Assembly: GCF_002014825.1 (NCBI RefSeq)
Contig: NZ_MUYU01000002.1
Location: forward strand, 3,636 to 67,635
Source: Moraxella pluranimalium
GTDB taxonomy: Bacteria; Pseudomonadota; Gammaproteobacteria; Pseudomonadales; Moraxellaceae
DNA: 64,000 nucleotides
Reading direction: 5' to 3'
Position numbers and translations under genes: made by a program. Positions 43,923 to 55,218 of the stretch are shown here, one piece after another. The stretch's first letter is position 1. Every line of letters starts with the position of its first letter. The notes beneath the pieces are model-generated. The model saw only the letters and a program-made list of their open reading frames with translations, ran no database searches and was not told where the DNA came from.

Positions 43923-45599
43923 TTAGCCTTTTAGTGCATCACCAAAGATGTCACCAAGAGTTTTTGGTTGTGCTTCAGCAGGTTGAGCATTTGATAGCTC
44001 TTTGATTGCTTGACGCTCATCTGCTTCATCTTTTGCCTTGATTGATAGGCTGATGCTACGAGATTTGCGGTCAGTACCAACAATCTTCGCTTCAACTTCA
44101 TCACCAACGCTTAGTACTTTAGAAGCATCTTCGGTACGCTCACGAGCGATGTCCGCTGCGCGTAGGTAGCCTTCAACTTCGTCAGCCAAAGTGATCACTG
44201 CACCTTTTGCATCAACTTCTTTTACTGTGCCTTTAACGATTGCACCACGGTCATTTGCCAATAGGTATTCGTTAAATGGATCAGAGTTTAGTTGCTTGAT
44301 GCCTAGGCTGATGCGGTTTGCTTCTGCATCTACTGACAATACAACAGCTTCTACTGTGTCGCCTTTTGAGTAGTTGCGGATTGCTTCTTCGCCAGCTTCA
44401 GTCCAAGAGATGTCTGATAGGTGAACTAGACCGTCGATACCACCTTCTAGGCCGATGAATAGACCAAAGTCAGTGATAGACTTGATAGTACCGCTGATTT
44501 TTTGACCTTTTTCGTGGTTCTTATCAAACTCTTCCCATGGGTTTGGCATGGTTTGTTTGATACCTAGGCTGATACGACGACGCTCGCCATCGATCTCAAG
44601 AACCATCACATTCACTTCGTCGCCCACTTGAACAACTTTTGATGGGTGGATGTTCTTGTTGGTGTGATCCATTTCAGATACGTGTACTAGACCTTCGATG
44701 CCTTCAGCGATTTCAGCGAAGCAGCCGTAGTCAGTTAGGTTGGTTACACGAGCTTTGGTGATTGTGCCAACTGGATAAGTTTTTTCAACTTCGTTCCATG
44801 GATCAGTACCAAGTTGTTTTAGACCTAGGCTAACACGGTTACGCTCACGGTCGAACTTCAATACTTTAACTTTTAGGTCTTGACCAACTTCAACAGCTTC
44901 TGATGGGTGCTTGATACGCTTCCAAGCCATGTCAGTGATGTGTAGAAGACCATCGATGCCGCCTAGATCAACGAATGCACCGTAGTCAGTTAGGTTCTTA
45001 ACGATACCTTCTACTTCCATGCCTTCTTCTAGTTTGGCTAGTAGTTCATCACGCTCTGCTGAGTTTTCAGCTTCCATAACGGCACGGCGAGATACCACGA
45101 TGTTGTTGCGTTGCTTGTCGATCTTGATAACTTTGAACTCAAGCTCTTTGCCTTCTAGGTGAGTAGTTTCGCGAACTGGGCGAACATCTACTAGAGAACC
45201 TGGTAGGAATGCACGTACTGAACCGATTTCAACAGTGAAACCGCCTTTAACTTTAGATGAGATAACACCTTTAACGATTTCGTCGTTTTCGTGCAATTGC
45301 TCAAGCGCACGCCAGCTTTCTTCACGCTTCGCTTTTTCGCGTGAAAGCACAGTTTGACCCATGCCATTGTCCACAGCTTCAACAACCACATCGATGCTGT
45401 CGCCTACTGCTACTTCAAGCTCGCCAGCTTCGTTTAGGAACTCTTCACGAGCAACGATGCCTTCAGACTTAAGACCAGTGTCCACTGTAATCCAATCGCT
45501 GTCGATCGCAACCACAGTACCTGAAATCACTGAGCCACGCTCAATGTTAAGACCTTGTTCTGATTGGCTTGCTTCAAACAGTTCAGCAAATGATACCAT
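43923..45599 (-). CDS. rpsA: RpsA, 30S ribosomal protein S1
   Basis: S1 unfolds and docks mRNA on the 30S subunit. The 558-residue protein consists of six S1 domains, close to the E. coli length (557). Repeated motifs such as [39 protein letters not shown] and [20 protein letters not shown] mark domains 3-5. The ATG at 45599 has AAGG upstream; the longer frame to 45638 overlaps the leader. Its codon use is more biased than its neighbours, as expected for a highly expressed gene. cmk is directly upstream (conserved cmk-rpsA order). Confidence 0.97.
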   Translation of the reverse strand: MVSFAELFEASQSEQGLNIERGSVISGTVVAIDSDWITVDTGLKSEGIVAREEFLNEAGELEVAVGDSIDVVVEAVDNGMGQTVLSREKAKREESWRALEQLHENDEIVKGVISSKVKGGFTVEIGSVRAFLPGSLVDVRPVRETTHLEGKELEFKVIKIDKQRNNIVVSRRAVMEAENSAERDELLAKLEEGMEVEGIVKNLTDYGAFVDLGGIDGLLHITDMAWKRIKHPSEAVEVGQDLKVKVLKFDRERNRVSLGLKQLGTDPWNEVEKTYPVGTITKARVTNLTDYGCFAEIAEGIEGLVHVSEMDHTNKNIHPSKVVQVGDEVNVMVLEIDGERRRISLGIKQTMPNPWEEFDKNHEKGQKISGTIKSITDFGLFIGLEGGIDGLVHLSDISWTEAGEEAIRNYSKGDTVEAVVLSVDAEANRISLGIKQLNSDPFNEYLLANDRGAIVKGTVKEVDAKGAVITLADEVEGYLRAADIARERTEDASKVLSVGDEVEAKIVGTDRKSRSISLSIKAKDEADERQAIKELSNAQPAEAQPKTLGDIFGDALKG

Positions 45600-45743
45600 T
45601 ATGTTTACCTTAAAAATATTGCCACAGCCTGCCAGCACAGTGTGGTTCAGTTAAGCATGACGCCAAGCATTGCTGGATTTTCACTTCGCTCACGCATTAA
45701 AAAATATAAACCGCATTATTTTACATCATTTTTTAACAAAAAT

Positions 45744-45779
45744 CACCCAATTTTTATGATTTTTTGGGTGGTTTTGATA
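45744..45779 (-). terminator. Hairpin between cmk and rpsA
   Basis: ATCACCCAA pairs with TTGGGTGGT, one G-T pair, 13-base loop; minus-strand side runs into TTTTT. It may end most cmk transcripts before rpsA. Confidence 0.55.
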
Positions 45780-45829
45780 AAGATTTTGATCAATTGGTCA
45801 AATTTTATCGTCATTCGTCGCTTGTTGGG

Positions 45830-46549
45830 TTAATTTGGCAAATTTACCCCTTTGCTTTGGCAAAATGCTCGCACTTTTTCATATACTTGCTCCGCATTCA
45901 ACTCCGAGCTATCAAGCACCAGCGCATCATCAGCAGGCTTGGACGGTGCGACACTGCGGTTTTGGTCACGCTCATCACGAGCCACAATCTCCGCCAAAAT
46001 CGCTTCATAATCTGCCGCCTTGCCCGCTTGTGTCAGCTGAGATACGCGGCGGTCGGCTCGTGCTTTGGCACTTGCGGTTAAAAATACCTTGACAGGCGCA
46101 TCAGGGAAAATCACCGTACCCATGTCACGACCATCGGCAATCAGCCCGCCACGCTTTGCCATATCTCGCTGAACATCAAACAGTGCCGTACGCACCTTTG
46201 GAAATACCGCCACTTTTGATGCATAGCCACCGACCGTTTCGTTACGAATATCATCGACCAATGGCTCACCATTGACCAAAATCTCAACCATCTTGGTTTC
46301 GTGATTAATCACAAAAGCTAAGTTTAATGACTGTGTTAATTTTTCTAATTGATTTTCTAGGTCAGGTGTCGCATCACTCAATAAATTTGCCTTATGTGCT
46401 AACAATCCAATAATGCGATATAACGCACCACTGTCAAGCAAGCTAAAGCCAAGCTCATCTGCCAAGCGATATGCCAATGTGCCTTTGCCTGCGCCACTTG
46501 GCCCATCGATACAGATGACTGGATGTGGGTATTGATGAGTTGTCGTCAT
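45830..46549 (-). CDS. cmk: Cmk, cytidylate kinase
   Basis: Cmk phosphorylates CMP/dCMP to the diphosphate. Walker A is CIDGPSGAGKGTLAYRLA (residues ~13-30), followed by LLDSGALYR, GGYASKVA, and DGRDMGTVIFPDAPVKVFLTASA, all family signatures; QNRSVAPSKPADDALVLDSS near the C-terminus binds substrate. The length (239) is normal. rpsA follows after 230 bp. Confidence 0.96.
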   Translation of the reverse strand: MTTTHQYPHPVICIDGPSGAGKGTLAYRLADELGFSLLDSGALYRIIGLLAHKANLLSDATPDLENQLEKLTQSLNLAFVINHETKMVEILVNGEPLVDDIRNETVGGYASKVAVFPKVRTALFDVQRDMAKRGGLIADGRDMGTVIFPDAPVKVFLTASAKARADRRVSQLTQAGKAADYEAILAEIVARDERDQNRSVAPSKPADDALVLDSSELNAEQVYEKVRAFCQSKGVNLPN

Positions 46550-46576
46550 AATAAGCTCTTATTTGTAATGATTTAA

Positions 46577-47122
46577 TTAAACTTTACTAATTGCCATCTG
46601 TTTTGCTAGGCGTTTATCCGCGCGTCTTTGCGCAAAAAATTGGCTAAGCATCTGCGAACATTCGCACGCGAGCAGCCCATGCGATACCGTCGCCTGATGA
46701 TTATAAAACCCCATTTGGCTAAGGTCTAGCTGACTGCCGACTACGCCTGATTTTGGCTCAAAAGTAGCAAACACAATCCGAGCAACCCGAGCATGAACCA
46801 ACGCCCCAAAGCACATGGTGCACGGCTCAAGCGTCACATACAGCGTCGTCTGTGGCGGCAGGCGATAGTTATTAAGCTGAGTGCAAGCATCCCTGAGTGC
46901 CACAATCTCGGCGTGTGCCGTCGGGTCATGCGATAAAATCGGCTGATTAAATCCCTTGCCAATCACCTGACCATCATGCACGAGTATCGCACCGACGGGG
47001 ATTTCACCCGCCATTGCACCTTTTTTGGCTTCATCGATGGCCAGCCTCATCATAGCAACATCAAAGCCCTGCCAAAACTGATGGTTTGACAGCTTGATAG
47101 CCTGCCAATCAAGCTGATGCAT
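46577..47122 (-). CDS. tadA: TadA, tRNA-specific adenosine deaminase
   Basis: TadA makes inosine at the wobble position of tRNA-Arg(ACG). The zinc site is complete: DPTAHAEIVALRDA (His and catalytic Glu) and TLEPCTMCFGALVHARV (two Cys). The C-terminal FFAQRRADKRLAKQ is usual. The start is uncertain: ATG 47122 lies just past the ung stop and is chosen here; ATG 47179 would overlap ung by 38 bp, and ATG 47053 would give the shortest version nearer the core domain. None has a clear ribosome-binding site. It follows ung on the same strand and is cotranscribed with it in all likelihood. Confidence 0.92.
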   Translation of the reverse strand: MHQLDWQAIKLSNHQFWQGFDVAMMRLAIDEAKKGAMAGEIPVGAILVHDGQVIGKGFNQPILSHDPTAHAEIVALRDACTQLNNYRLPPQTTLYVTLEPCTMCFGALVHARVARIVFATFEPKSGVVGSQLDLSQMGFYNHQATVSHGLLACECSQMLSQFFAQRRADKRLAKQMAISKV

Positions 47123-47141
47123 CGATGGACACAAAGGCTGA

Positions 47142-47858
47142 TTATTGTGGCAACTGCCAATCAATGGGGGTCTTGCCATGGCGTATTAGATACTCATTGG
47201 TCTTGGAAAATGGGCGAGTGCCAAAAAACCCACCCCGATTGGCAGATAGTGGCGATGGGTGATTGGCGGTCAGCACCAAATGGCGTGATGTGTCAATAAA
47301 TCGCCCTTTATTTTTGGCATAACTGCCCCATAGAATAAAAACCGTCCGTTCGGTTTGTTCGTTCAGCACTTGGATGGCATAATCAGTAAATTCTTCCCAC
47401 CCCCGTCGCTGATGGCTACCTGCCATTCCCGCCTCGACAGTCAGTGTGGCATTGAGCAGTAGCACGCCCTGCCTTGCCCAAGATGACAAATCGCCATGTG
47501 CACTGACTGCAATACCAAGGTCAGCGGCAAGCTCTTTTAGGATATTTTGTAGGCTTGGTGGCTTAGGAATAATCTTAGGCACGCTAAACGATAGCCCCAT
47601 CGCCTGCCCTGCGCCATGATACGGGTCTTGCCCCAAAATCACTACCTTGACTTGCGACAATGGTGTTAGATGAAAGGCATTAAAAATCTGATTTTTTGGC
47701 GGATAGATTTGCTTGCCATCTTGATAAGCAGATTGCAAAAACACCCGCAATGCATCCATCTGAGCGCCAAGTAGCGCGGGTGCTAGCGCCATTTTCCAAT
47801 CTTCGGGCAGCTGTACTCGTGCGAGCATTGCTTGCTCGGCTTGTGTGTATTGCATCAT
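47142..47858 (-). CDS. ung: Ung, uracil-DNA glycosylase (family 1)
   Basis: Ung removes uracil from DNA. Both active-site motifs are intact: [20 protein letters not shown] with the catalytic Asp, and [19 protein letters not shown] with the Leu-loop and His. [10 protein letters not shown] and [13 protein letters not shown] are also typical. 238 residues, close to the family's ~225. Two ATGs (47858, 47855) overlap the stop of the RDD gene (ATGATG), so it is translationally coupled to it. A second UDG-like protein is at 7.2 kb. Confidence 0.96.
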   Translation of the reverse strand: MMQYTQAEQAMLARVQLPEDWKMALAPALLGAQMDALRVFLQSAYQDGKQIYPPKNQIFNAFHLTPLSQVKVVILGQDPYHGAGQAMGLSFSVPKIIPKPPSLQNILKELAADLGIAVSAHGDLSSWARQGVLLLNATLTVEAGMAGSHQRRGWEEFTDYAIQVLNEQTERTVFILWGSYAKNKGRFIDTSRHLVLTANHPSPLSANRGGFFGTRPFSKTNEYLIRHGKTPIDWQLPQ

Positions 47859-48784
47859 TTTGTCTTTGCCTTGAATGGGCGTGACGATGTCTTGACCACC
47901 ACTGTGCCTGCCAGTTTATCATGCCAGCCTTGTCTTTGGTGGTTACGCCCTGCGATAAAATAGTTAATCATTAATAAAATCAATGATAAGTTAATCGGTA
48001 CAGGCAGGCCTGATGCCAATTGATAAATCACAAACAGCACGCCAACACGCACAATCACTCGTTTAAAGAAACTTGGTATTTCAAAAGTCTTGGCATCCAC
48101 TGTGCGGATACCCGCCACCATCTTGCCAAAGGACTGCCCACGAGCAATAATCAAAATCAGCTGAATCACCACATACGCCATCAACAGTGCTGTGGTCAAA
48201 GTCATCGTCTGCGGGCTAATCTGTGCGGCAAGCTCTTGAGCGTATGCCATACGAGTGGCAAAATCACCGGTATTTAGCTTGACAGGGTCGGGGTTTAGCG
48301 ACATGAAATTTTGTAAAAATGGCAACAATGTCAGCAAAAACAACACAAAATTAACCATCACCGCCATAAATCGTGCGCCAATCGTCGCATAGACGATATC
48401 ACCCGTCGCCTGTGTACGCACTTGCGGTTGTGGTGTGGCGGTTGGTTGCTGCGCCGTACTTGGCTCTTTACGGCCGTATAGCTCGGCGACGCTCACACGC
48501 TTATTGGCATCTTGTTTTGGCAATGCGTTATCCGTTGGTCGAAAATCAGGATTATCGCCAAAGCTTTTGACTTCTCGTACGGTAGGCTTAGCAGGTGCTA
48601 CTTGACCGACAGGCTCATAGCGATATTGGTTGTTGGTCAAATCGCCCAAGCGTTGCCACCCACTCATACCCGAATGCCACGCCAAATCATCAAGCAACAC
48701 TTCGCCTGATGCCAACATGGTATTGAGCTCATCAAGGGTATAAGGCCCTGCTTGTACATTATTTCTTGCCAAATAGATTTTCAT
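47855..48784 (-). CDS. RDD-family membrane protein with N-terminal GYF_2 domain
   Basis: A 309-residue protein. Residues 1-50 ([20 protein letters not shown]...) are a GYF_2 domain, usually a peptide- or protein-binding module. A low-complexity linker ([16 protein letters not shown]) leads to a C-terminal RDD domain with about four transmembrane helices; it contains the conserved [15 protein letters not shown] and [16 protein letters not shown] stretches. RDD proteins are proposed transporters or sorting factors; no function is known for this one. ung follows with overlapping codons. Confidence 0.82.
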   Translation of the reverse strand: MKIYLARNNVQAGPYTLDELNTMLASGEVLLDDLAWHSGMSGWQRLGDLTNNQYRYEPVGQVAPAKPTVREVKSFGDNPDFRPTDNALPKQDANKRVSVAELYGRKEPSTAQQPTATPQPQVRTQATGDIVYATIGARFMAVMVNFVLFLLTLLPFLQNFMSLNPDPVKLNTGDFATRMAYAQELAAQISPQTMTLTTALLMAYVVIQLILIIARGQSFGKMVAGIRTVDAKTFEIPSFFKRVIVRVGVLFVIYQLASGLPVPINLSLILLMINYFIAGRNHQRQGWHDKLAGTVVVKTSSRPFKAKTK

Positions 48785-48839
48785 AAACTGCCTAACTTTT
48801 TAATTTGGTAATTGTCTATTGTAAACCAAAATGCCAAAA

Positions 48840-48873
48840 AAACAAGGTATTCACCCGTAGTAAATACCTTGTC
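48840..48873 (-). terminator. Terminator of the DUF6636 gene
   Basis: ACAAGGTATT (48842-48851) pairs with AATACCTTGT (48863-48872), perfect; seven T follow on the minus strand. Confidence 0.85.
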
Positions 48874-48886
48874 ATATGCCATTGTA

Positions 48887-49318
48887 TCAAAAAATTCTTT
48901 GGCGTTTTCGGCTTAAGAAAAACCCACGCCCACGAGTATTTTTACAAGTTAATCCCGATTTTTGGCTTGTGCACGACCAGCCATTGCCACGCACGGTTTG
49001 ACCATAGTTAAGCACCATCATCTCATCAGGGTGAATGTATGGATAATCCGAATAGCATTCAAGCTCGGCTTTTTTGCGGTTCAGCGTAAATCGACCACCC
49101 CAATCCAGTGGACACCAGTCAGGCATTGGTCTGGCAGGCTTACTATTGCTGCGCTCTATGATATCACAGGTGACACCTGATGTACTATGTGCCATATCAC
49201 CACCACAGATGATATTGCCCGATGGCGTTTTGAAATATACTTCTGCGTTTGACACCATGCTCACAGACAGCAAAGCAATAGCGGTGATTATTACACGATA
49301 ACTTTTCATCAATATCAT
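48887..49318 (-). CDS. Secreted DUF6636-like Cys-rich protein
   Basis: A 143-residue exported protein with a signal peptide ending in SNA. The mature domain begins VYFKTPSGNIICGG and continues GVTCDIIER, DWCPLDWGGRF, ELECYSD and GWSCTSQKSGLTCKNTRGRGFFLSR, a pattern shared with the DUF6636 family of small disulphide-rich secreted proteins. Seven Cys are spaced for disulphides. The function is unknown. GAGAGC precedes ATG 49318; an ATG three codons later is an alternative. Confidence 0.75.
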   Translation of the reverse strand: MILMKSYRVIITAIALLSVSMVSNAEVYFKTPSGNIICGGDMAHSTSGVTCDIIERSNSKPARPMPDWCPLDWGGRFTLNRKKAELECYSDYPYIHPDEMMVLNYGQTVRGNGWSCTSQKSGLTCKNTRGRGFFLSRKRQRIF

Positions 49319-49335
49319 AAATAGCTCTCACATGG

Positions 49336-49369
49336 CAAAACAGCACAGGCGTCGCCCATGCTGTTTTTT
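49336..49369 (-). terminator. Terminator of ppsA
   Basis: AACAGCA/TGCTGTT stem with an inner GGC/GCC pairing region; it lies 13 bp past the ppsA stop. The T run on the minus strand is only four bases. Confidence 0.6.
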
Positions 49370-49381
49370 TGGATGAATGGC

Positions 49382-51757
49382 TTATGACTTGTTCTTGTCA
49401 TCCGCTAGGAATAGCCAAGTATCTAGCACAGTATCAGGGTTTAGCGATACCGAGCTAATGCCTTGTTCCATCAGCCAATACGCTAGGTCTGGATGGTCTG
49501 ATGGGCCTTGACCGCAGATACCGACATATTTGCCTTGCGCACGGCAGGCGTCGATGGCGATTTTTAGCAGTTTCTTAACCGCTGGGTCACGCTCATCAAA
49601 CAGATGCGATACGATGCCTGAGTCACGGTCTAGACCAAGTGTCAGCTGTGTCAAGTCGTTTGAACCGATTGAGAAACCATCAAAGTATTGCAAGAACTCA
49701 TCCGCCAAAATCGCATTGGTCGGTAGCTCACACATCATGATGATTTCAAGACCATTTTCGCCACGCTTCAAGCCATTTTTCTCAAGTAATTCAATCACTT
49801 GCTTAGCTTCGCCTGTGGTACGCACAAATGGAATCATGATTTTGACATTGGTCAAGCCCATATCGTCGCGCACATATTTTAGCGCACGGCACTCAAGCTC
49901 AAAGCAGTCACGGAAATTATCCGATACATAGCGAGACGCACCACGGAAACCAAGCATTGGGTTCTCTTCTGATGGCTCATACAGCTTACCGCCGATTAGG
50001 TTGGCATATTCATTTGACTTAAAGTCAGACATACGCACAATCACAGGCTTATTGCGGAACGCCACCGCCAAAGTTGAGATACCTTCAATCAGCTTATTGA
50101 TGTAGAACTCAACTGGTGAGTTGTAGCCTGCCATACGCTCTTGAACAGCTTGTACTGTCTCTTGTGGTAGGCTGTCGATGTTTAGTAGTGCTTTTGGATG
50201 CACGCCAATCATACGGTTGATGATGAACTCAAGACGAGCCAAGCCCACGCCCTCATTTGGGATTTGAGCAAAGTCAAAGGCACGGTCAGGGTTACCCACG
50301 TTCATCATCACCTTAAACGCAAGCTCTGGCATGGTGCTGATTGAGTTACGCTGTACTTCAAAGTCTAGCAAGCCTTCATAAATAAAGCCGGTATCACCTT
50401 CTGCGCACGATACAGTGACTTCTTGACCATCGACCAACACTTCGGTGGCATTGCCCGAGCCGACGATAGCAGGCACGCCCAATTCACGAGCGATAATCGC
50501 CGCATGGCAAGTACGACCACCACGGTTGGTGATAATCGCTGATGCACGCTTCATCACTGGTTCCCAATCTGGGTCAGTCATGTCAGAGACAAGCACATCA
50601 CCATCTTGGACTTTGCTCATTTCATTCAAATTGGTGACGATACGCACTTTACCACTGCCCACACGCTGACCGATTGAGCGACCTTCGGTGAGTACTTTAG
50701 CGCCTTTTGAGTTGATGATATAGCGCTCCATATGGTTCTTATCTTGGCGAGATTTGACCGTTTCTGGACGCGCTTGTACGATGAAGATTTCGCCTGTATC
50801 ACCATCTTTTGCCCACTCGATATCCATCGGCTGACCATAATGTTTCTCAATGATCAATGCTTGCTTAGCAAGGCGAGTTAGCTCATCGGTATTTAGGGCA
50901 AATTGGTTGCGGTCTGCTTTATCAACATCAACGATTTTGGTTGACTTGGTGGTGCTACCTTCATCGCCATAGACCATTTTCTTTTGTTTTGAGCCAAGAT
51001 TACGGCGTACGACCGCAGGACGGTTTTGTTCTAGTAGGGCTTTTGATAGATAAAATTCATCAGGGTTCACCGCGCCTTGAACGACCATCTCGCCTAGGCC
51101 ATAGCTTGCGGTGATAAATACCACTTCATCAAAGCCAGACTCGGTATCTAGCGTAAACATCACGCCTGATGTACCCGTCTCTGAACGCACCATACGCTGA
51201 ATACCTGCTGACAGCGCCACGCCTGCGTGCTCAAAGCCCTTGTGCACACGATATGCAATCGCACGGTCATTATATAGTGATGCAAATACTTCTTTGATAG
51301 CAATCAATACATTGTCAATGCCACGAATGTTCAAGAAAGTCTCTTGCTGACCGGCAAATGACGCATCAGGCAAGTCTTCTGCTGTCGCTGATGAACGCAC
51401 CGCCACAGCGATGTCTTGACCGCCTGATAGCTCGGCAAATGCTGCACGGATTTCATCTTCTAGGTCTTTTGGCAATTCTTGGTCAATGACCCAGCCACGA
51501 ATCTTAGCACCTGTTTGGGCAAGCAATTCTACATCATCAACATCCAAGCCTTTTAGCTCAGCATTGATTTTGTCAAGCAAACCCGTTTCGTTCAAAAAGC
51601 GGTTAAAGGCATCGGCAGTGGTCGCAAAACCATTTGGCACATTCACGCCCAAATTACCCAAGTGGCTAATCATCTCACCGAGTGATGAGTTTTTGCCACC
51701 AACCAATTCAACATCATCTTTACCCAGTTGATTAAATGGGATGACTTGCTTGCTCAT
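49382..51757 (-). CDS. ppsA: PpsA, phosphoenolpyruvate synthase
   Basis: PpsA converts pyruvate to PEP with ATP for gluconeogenesis. The 791-residue protein has the three-domain layout: N-terminal ATP-grasp ([39 protein letters not shown]), the central phosphohistidine domain ([21 protein letters not shown], catalytic His), and the C-terminal PEP-binding barrel ([27 protein letters not shown] with catalytic Cys). ATG 51757 has GGAGTTATTT upstream; the open frame to 51817 is not supported. It is divergent from its regulator ppsR, the usual arrangement. Confidence 0.97.
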   Translation of the reverse strand: MSKQVIPFNQLGKDDVELVGGKNSSLGEMISHLGNLGVNVPNGFATTADAFNRFLNETGLLDKINAELKGLDVDDVELLAQTGAKIRGWVIDQELPKDLEDEIRAAFAELSGGQDIAVAVRSSATAEDLPDASFAGQQETFLNIRGIDNVLIAIKEVFASLYNDRAIAYRVHKGFEHAGVALSAGIQRMVRSETGTSGVMFTLDTESGFDEVVFITASYGLGEMVVQGAVNPDEFYLSKALLEQNRPAVVRRNLGSKQKKMVYGDEGSTTKSTKIVDVDKADRNQFALNTDELTRLAKQALIIEKHYGQPMDIEWAKDGDTGEIFIVQARPETVKSRQDKNHMERYIINSKGAKVLTEGRSIGQRVGSGKVRIVTNLNEMSKVQDGDVLVSDMTDPDWEPVMKRASAIITNRGGRTCHAAIIARELGVPAIVGSGNATEVLVDGQEVTVSCAEGDTGFIYEGLLDFEVQRNSISTMPELAFKVMMNVGNPDRAFDFAQIPNEGVGLARLEFIINRMIGVHPKALLNIDSLPQETVQAVQERMAGYNSPVEFYINKLIEGISTLAVAFRNKPVIVRMSDFKSNEYANLIGGKLYEPSEENPMLGFRGASRYVSDNFRDCFELECRALKYVRDDMGLTNVKIMIPFVRTTGEAKQVIELLEKNGLKRGENGLEIIMMCELPTNAILADEFLQYFDGFSIGSNDLTQLTLGLDRDSGIVSHLFDERDPAVKKLLKIAIDACRAQGKYVGICGQGPSDHPDLAYWLMEQGISSVSLNPDTVLDTWLFLADDKNKS

Positions 51758-52107
51758 AAATAACTCCAATAAAAGTTGGCATTGTCTCAAGATGCGCCCA
51801 AAATAATTTTTTGGCATATTTTTTATAAAGATAAGTTATAAAAAAATCGGCACACTCAAGAAATCTGTAAGATTTTGTCGATTATAACCACAAAAAATTG
51901 AATACTCAATCCATTTATCAATTTATTTTTGATAAAAATAGTGGTATTTTTATTATAAATAGATTTGCTATTGATTTTTGGTAATTTTTATGATTTTTGT
52001 AAACTTATGTATGATAACTGATATTAGCACGCATTGACAAATTAGGTACAAAATCAGTTTTTGTGCTATACTTAGGGCAATATCGTCCAGTTATAGGTGA
52101 ATATGAC
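51758..52107. other. 350-bp divergent regulatory region of ppsA and ppsR
   Basis: AT-rich. An extended -10 (TG-C-TATACT, TATACT at 52067-52072) with no good -35 lies 36 bp before the ppsR ATG. No operator palindrome stands out. Confidence 0.55.
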
Positions 52108-52971
52108 ATGTATGTCCACACCCCCACCCCAAGCCAAGAACCAAAAAAACTTGTCCGCAGTGCGTTTTTTATTTCTGATGGTACTGCCATCACCGCCGAA
52201 ACGCTTGGCAAATCACTACTAAGCCAATTTGCCGATGTGGAATTTGACATTCAAGTCATCCCCTATGTCGATACCGTCGAGCTTGCCCGCGAAGCCGTCG
52301 GCCGCATCAACCAAGCCTATAAAAATACCAATTTACTACCTTTGGTCTTTGACACCATTGTCAGCGATGAGATTCGAGAAGTCATCAACACTGCCACCGC
52401 TTGCAACCTTGACATCTATGAAGGGCTCATCACTCGTATCGCCACCGAAATCAATCACAAGCCAAATCCGCACGCAGGCATGGCACACAGTAATGTCGAT
52501 TCGGACGATTATAAGGCACGCATTGATGCGGTGCATTTTGCACTAGATAATGACGACGGTGCACGCATCACGCATTATGATGGCGCTGATATTATTTTGG
52601 TTGGCTTGTCTCGTTCGGGCAAGACGCCAACATCATTGTACCTTGCGCTACAATACGGCATCCGAGCTGCCAACTACCCACTGACCGAAGAAGACCTAGA
52701 TACCAGCAGCCTGCCCCAAGCGCTCAAAGCCCATAAGCACAAGCTATTTGGTCTAACCATCGACACCGAACGCCTAGTGCGTATCCGCCAAGAGCGTAAA
52801 GCAGGCAGCCGTTATGCTAGCCTTGCTCAATGCCAAGCCGAGCAACAGGCGATTCAAGCGATTTATAGCACCCAAAAAATCCCAAATCTGAATGTCTCTG
52901 AAATGTCTGTTGAAGAAATTGCCACTCGTATTCTACAAATGACTGGACTAAAACGCCGTATCGGTATGTAA
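52108..52971 (+). CDS. ppsR: PpsR, PEP synthase regulatory kinase/phosphorylase
   Basis: PpsR (DUF299) inactivates PpsA by ADP-dependent phosphorylation and reactivates it by Pi-dependent dephosphorylation. The 287-residue protein has RSAFFISDGTAITAETLGKSLLSQF near the N-terminus (in outline) and the P-loop-like ADIILVGLSRSGKTPTSLYLA at ~residues 160-180, followed by GIRAANYPL. ATG 52108 has AGGTG eight bases upstream; a longer open frame begins in the promoter. It is divergent from its target ppsA. Confidence 0.94.
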   Translation: MYVHTPTPSQEPKKLVRSAFFISDGTAITAETLGKSLLSQFADVEFDIQVIPYVDTVELAREAVGRINQAYKNTNLLPLVFDTIVSDEIREVINTATACNLDIYEGLITRIATEINHKPNPHAGMAHSNVDSDDYKARIDAVHFALDNDDGARITHYDGADIILVGLSRSGKTPTSLYLALQYGIRAANYPLTEEDLDTSSLPQALKAHKHKLFGLTIDTERLVRIRQERKAGSRYASLAQCQAEQQAIQAIYSTQKIPNLNVSEMSVEEIATRILQMTGLKRRIGM

Positions 52972-53019
52972 CCATTTGAATTTTTGATTGAACTATTGAT
53001 TGAATTATTGAGAAAAATC

Positions 53020-53382
53020 ATGCTAAAAAAACTTAGCCTAATCACAGCAATCGCCCTATTAACCGCCTGCCAAAGCACACCGCCAAAGCCTGAGCCATTG
53101 TATGTGCCAAATATTGCACTACAACCAGCCAAAGTACTAGAAATCCTGCCTAATCGCAGTGTTTGTGATTCATCAAGCCCTATGCAATGCCTGCTGGTCA
53201 AAGTCGATGGCACAAGCGATAGCGAGATTTTTGGTATTGGTTTTAATGACATCAAAGGCTTTGAGCCAAAAGTTGGCGTCCGATATAAAATTCGTGCCAG
53301 CCAAGAGATTGACCAAAATACCGGCAAGCCAACAGGCTATTGGCAACTTGATGAAATCTTATCACAGCACATCAGCCGATAA
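53020..53382 (+). CDS. Small lipoprotein of unknown function
   Basis: A 120-residue lipoprotein: signal MLKKLSLITAIALLTAC with an LTAC lipobox. The mature part holds VCDSSSPMQCLLVKVDGTSDSEIF and VGVRYKIRASQEIDQNTG, beta-rich with two Cys that may be disulphide-bonded. It looks like a small beta-barrel or DUF-type periplasmic lipoprotein; no family is recognised. It lies 48 bp after ppsR and 44 bp before sthA, so it may belong to the same transcript. Confidence 0.7.
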   Translation: MLKKLSLITAIALLTACQSTPPKPEPLYVPNIALQPAKVLEILPNRSVCDSSSPMQCLLVKVDGTSDSEIFGIGFNDIKGFEPKVGVRYKIRASQEIDQNTGKPTGYWQLDEILSQHISR

Positions 53383-53426
53383 GCTTGTTTTGTATATTTA
53401 TTAATAAGTAAATTTAAGGACAAATC

Positions 53427-54989
53427 ATGACAAAAAAGCGTAAAACCATGCCAACTGACAGCATTGCCAACGCAGAAATTGAAGCCACTGTCATCAGTAG
53501 CCAAACCTTTGAGCATGTCGAGCATGACCACCTACACCCTAGCCTAATCAGCCCGCTAGATGGTCAGCGTATCGGTCTAAAGACCCATAAGCACAAAGTC
53601 AAGCACGGCTATGAATACGATGCTGTAGTACTCGGTGCAGGCCCTGCCGGTGAAGCTGCGGCGATGAAGCTTGCCAAGTCAGGCTATCGCGTCGCCGTCG
53701 TCGATCCACGAGATCAAGTCGGTGGTAACTGTGCACACGTCGGCACTATCCCAAGTAAGGCACTGCGTCAGTCGGTGTTTAACATCATCAGCTTTCGCCG
53801 TGACCCACTATTTAGCCAAATCAAGGACAGCTATCAAGTACCGCTAAATAAAGTACTAAGCCGTGCTCGTGAAGTGATTCGCAATCAGGTCAATACACAC
53901 AAGCTGTTTTATGAGCGTAACCAAATCGAAGTGATTCACGGCTGGGGTAGCTTTGTGGATGCACATACACTTGAGATTTATTCAGGTGAGCTTGAGCCAA
54001 CTAAGACCATCACCTTTAATGAAGCGGTGATTGCTGTCGGTTCACGCCCTTATCGTCCTGATATCCTAGACTTTGACCATCCACGAGTGTTTGACTCGGA
54101 CAAGATTTTGCAAATGGATTATGTCGCACGCAAAATCATCATCTATGGCGCAGGTGTCATCGGCTGTGAATATGCGTCAATTTTCACAGGCTTGGGCTAT
54201 GTCGTTGATTTGATTAATAATAAAGAACAACTACTAAGCTATCTGGACGAAGAAATCTCCGATGCACTTAGCCACGACTTCCGTCAATTTGGCGTGCGTA
54301 TTCGCAACCACGAAGAGATTGACCACCTTGAGACGCATGATGACTGCGTTATCCTACACCTAAAAAGCGGTAAAAAAATCAAATCAGATGCCATCCTATG
54401 GTGTAATGGCCGCTCAGGCAACACGGATAGCCTAAACCTTGAAGCTGTCGGCTTGACCGCCAACAGTCGTGGTCAGCTAGAAGTTGACCAAACTTATCGC
54501 ACCAGCGTGCCACACATCTATGCTGTCGGTGATGTCATCGGCTGGCCATCATTGGCATCGGCTGCCTATGACCAAGGCCGTAATGCAGCAGGCTTTATGG
54601 TGGGTGATGAAGATGCTGAGTTCATTAACAGCGTACCGACAGGCATTTATACCATTCCTGAGATTTCAAGTATCGGCAAGACCGAAGCTGAACTGACCGC
54701 TGAACAAATCCCATATGAAGTCGGTCAAGCTTTCTTCCGCCATCTAGCTCGTGCGCAAATCATCGGTGAACGCTCAGGCGTCCTAAAAATCCTATTCCAC
54801 CGTGAGACGCTAGAGATTCTCGGTATCCATTGCTACGGCAACCACGCATCCGAGATTATCCATATCGGACAAGCGGTGATGAAATGCGGTCATACGCTTG
54901 AGTACTTTATCAATACCACATTTAACTACCCAACGATGGCGGAAGCTTATCGTGTCGCCGCCCTAAACGGTATGAACCGAATTTTTTAG
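53427..54989 (+). CDS. sthA: SthA, soluble pyridine nucleotide transhydrogenase
   Basis: SthA transfers hydride between NADPH and NAD+ to balance redox cofactors. It is a flavoprotein of the disulphide-reductase superfamily that lacks the second redox Cys: [18 protein letters not shown] (FAD), [19 protein letters not shown] (only one Cys, as in E. coli SthA), [16 protein letters not shown] (NAD), [17 protein letters not shown]. The protein has 520 residues because of a ~65-residue N-terminal extension with many His ([21 protein letters not shown]) absent from E. coli SthA. AAGGA precedes the ATG. Confidence 0.95.
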   Translation: MTKKRKTMPTDSIANAEIEATVISSQTFEHVEHDHLHPSLISPLDGQRIGLKTHKHKVKHGYEYDAVVLGAGPAGEAAAMKLAKSGYRVAVVDPRDQVGGNCAHVGTIPSKALRQSVFNIISFRRDPLFSQIKDSYQVPLNKVLSRAREVIRNQVNTHKLFYERNQIEVIHGWGSFVDAHTLEIYSGELEPTKTITFNEAVIAVGSRPYRPDILDFDHPRVFDSDKILQMDYVARKIIIYGAGVIGCEYASIFTGLGYVVDLINNKEQLLSYLDEEISDALSHDFRQFGVRIRNHEEIDHLETHDDCVILHLKSGKKIKSDAILWCNGRSGNTDSLNLEAVGLTANSRGQLEVDQTYRTSVPHIYAVGDVIGWPSLASAAYDQGRNAAGFMVGDEDAEFINSVPTGIYTIPEISSIGKTEAELTAEQIPYEVGQAFFRHLARAQIIGERSGVLKILFHRETLEILGIHCYGNHASEIIHIGQAVMKCGHTLEYFINTTFNYPTMAEAYRVAALNGMNRIF

Positions 54990-55054
54990 GCGATTACCTT
55001 TGGCGTCTCCATACGCTGATTTTTGGTAAATTGCGATAAATTGTGGTAATTATA

Positions 55055-55093
55055 AAAAAAATTCTCGTCACACATATGGCGGGAATTTTTTTA
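55055..55093 (+). terminator. Terminator of sthA
   Basis: AAAAAAATTC-CG pairs with CG-GAATTTTTTT over a loop, with one mismatched position; it is ~65 bp past the sthA stop. Confidence 0.65.
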
Positions 55094-55142
55094 ATTTAAT
55101 AATATTTACTTAGAAATATTAGTTATAGTTTAATATTGATAT

Positions 55143-55184
55143 AAAAAACCCAACAACTCAAATGATTGACATTGTTGGGTTTTG
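55143..55184. terminator. Terminator of mscS
   Basis: AAACCCAACAA (55146-55156) pairs with TTGTTGGGTTT (from 55172), perfect; A run on the left and T run on the right, so both directions are possible. Confidence 0.8.
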
Positions 55185-55218
55185 AAACTTGTTTAATAAA
55201 TTTAATTAACAAACTTAA

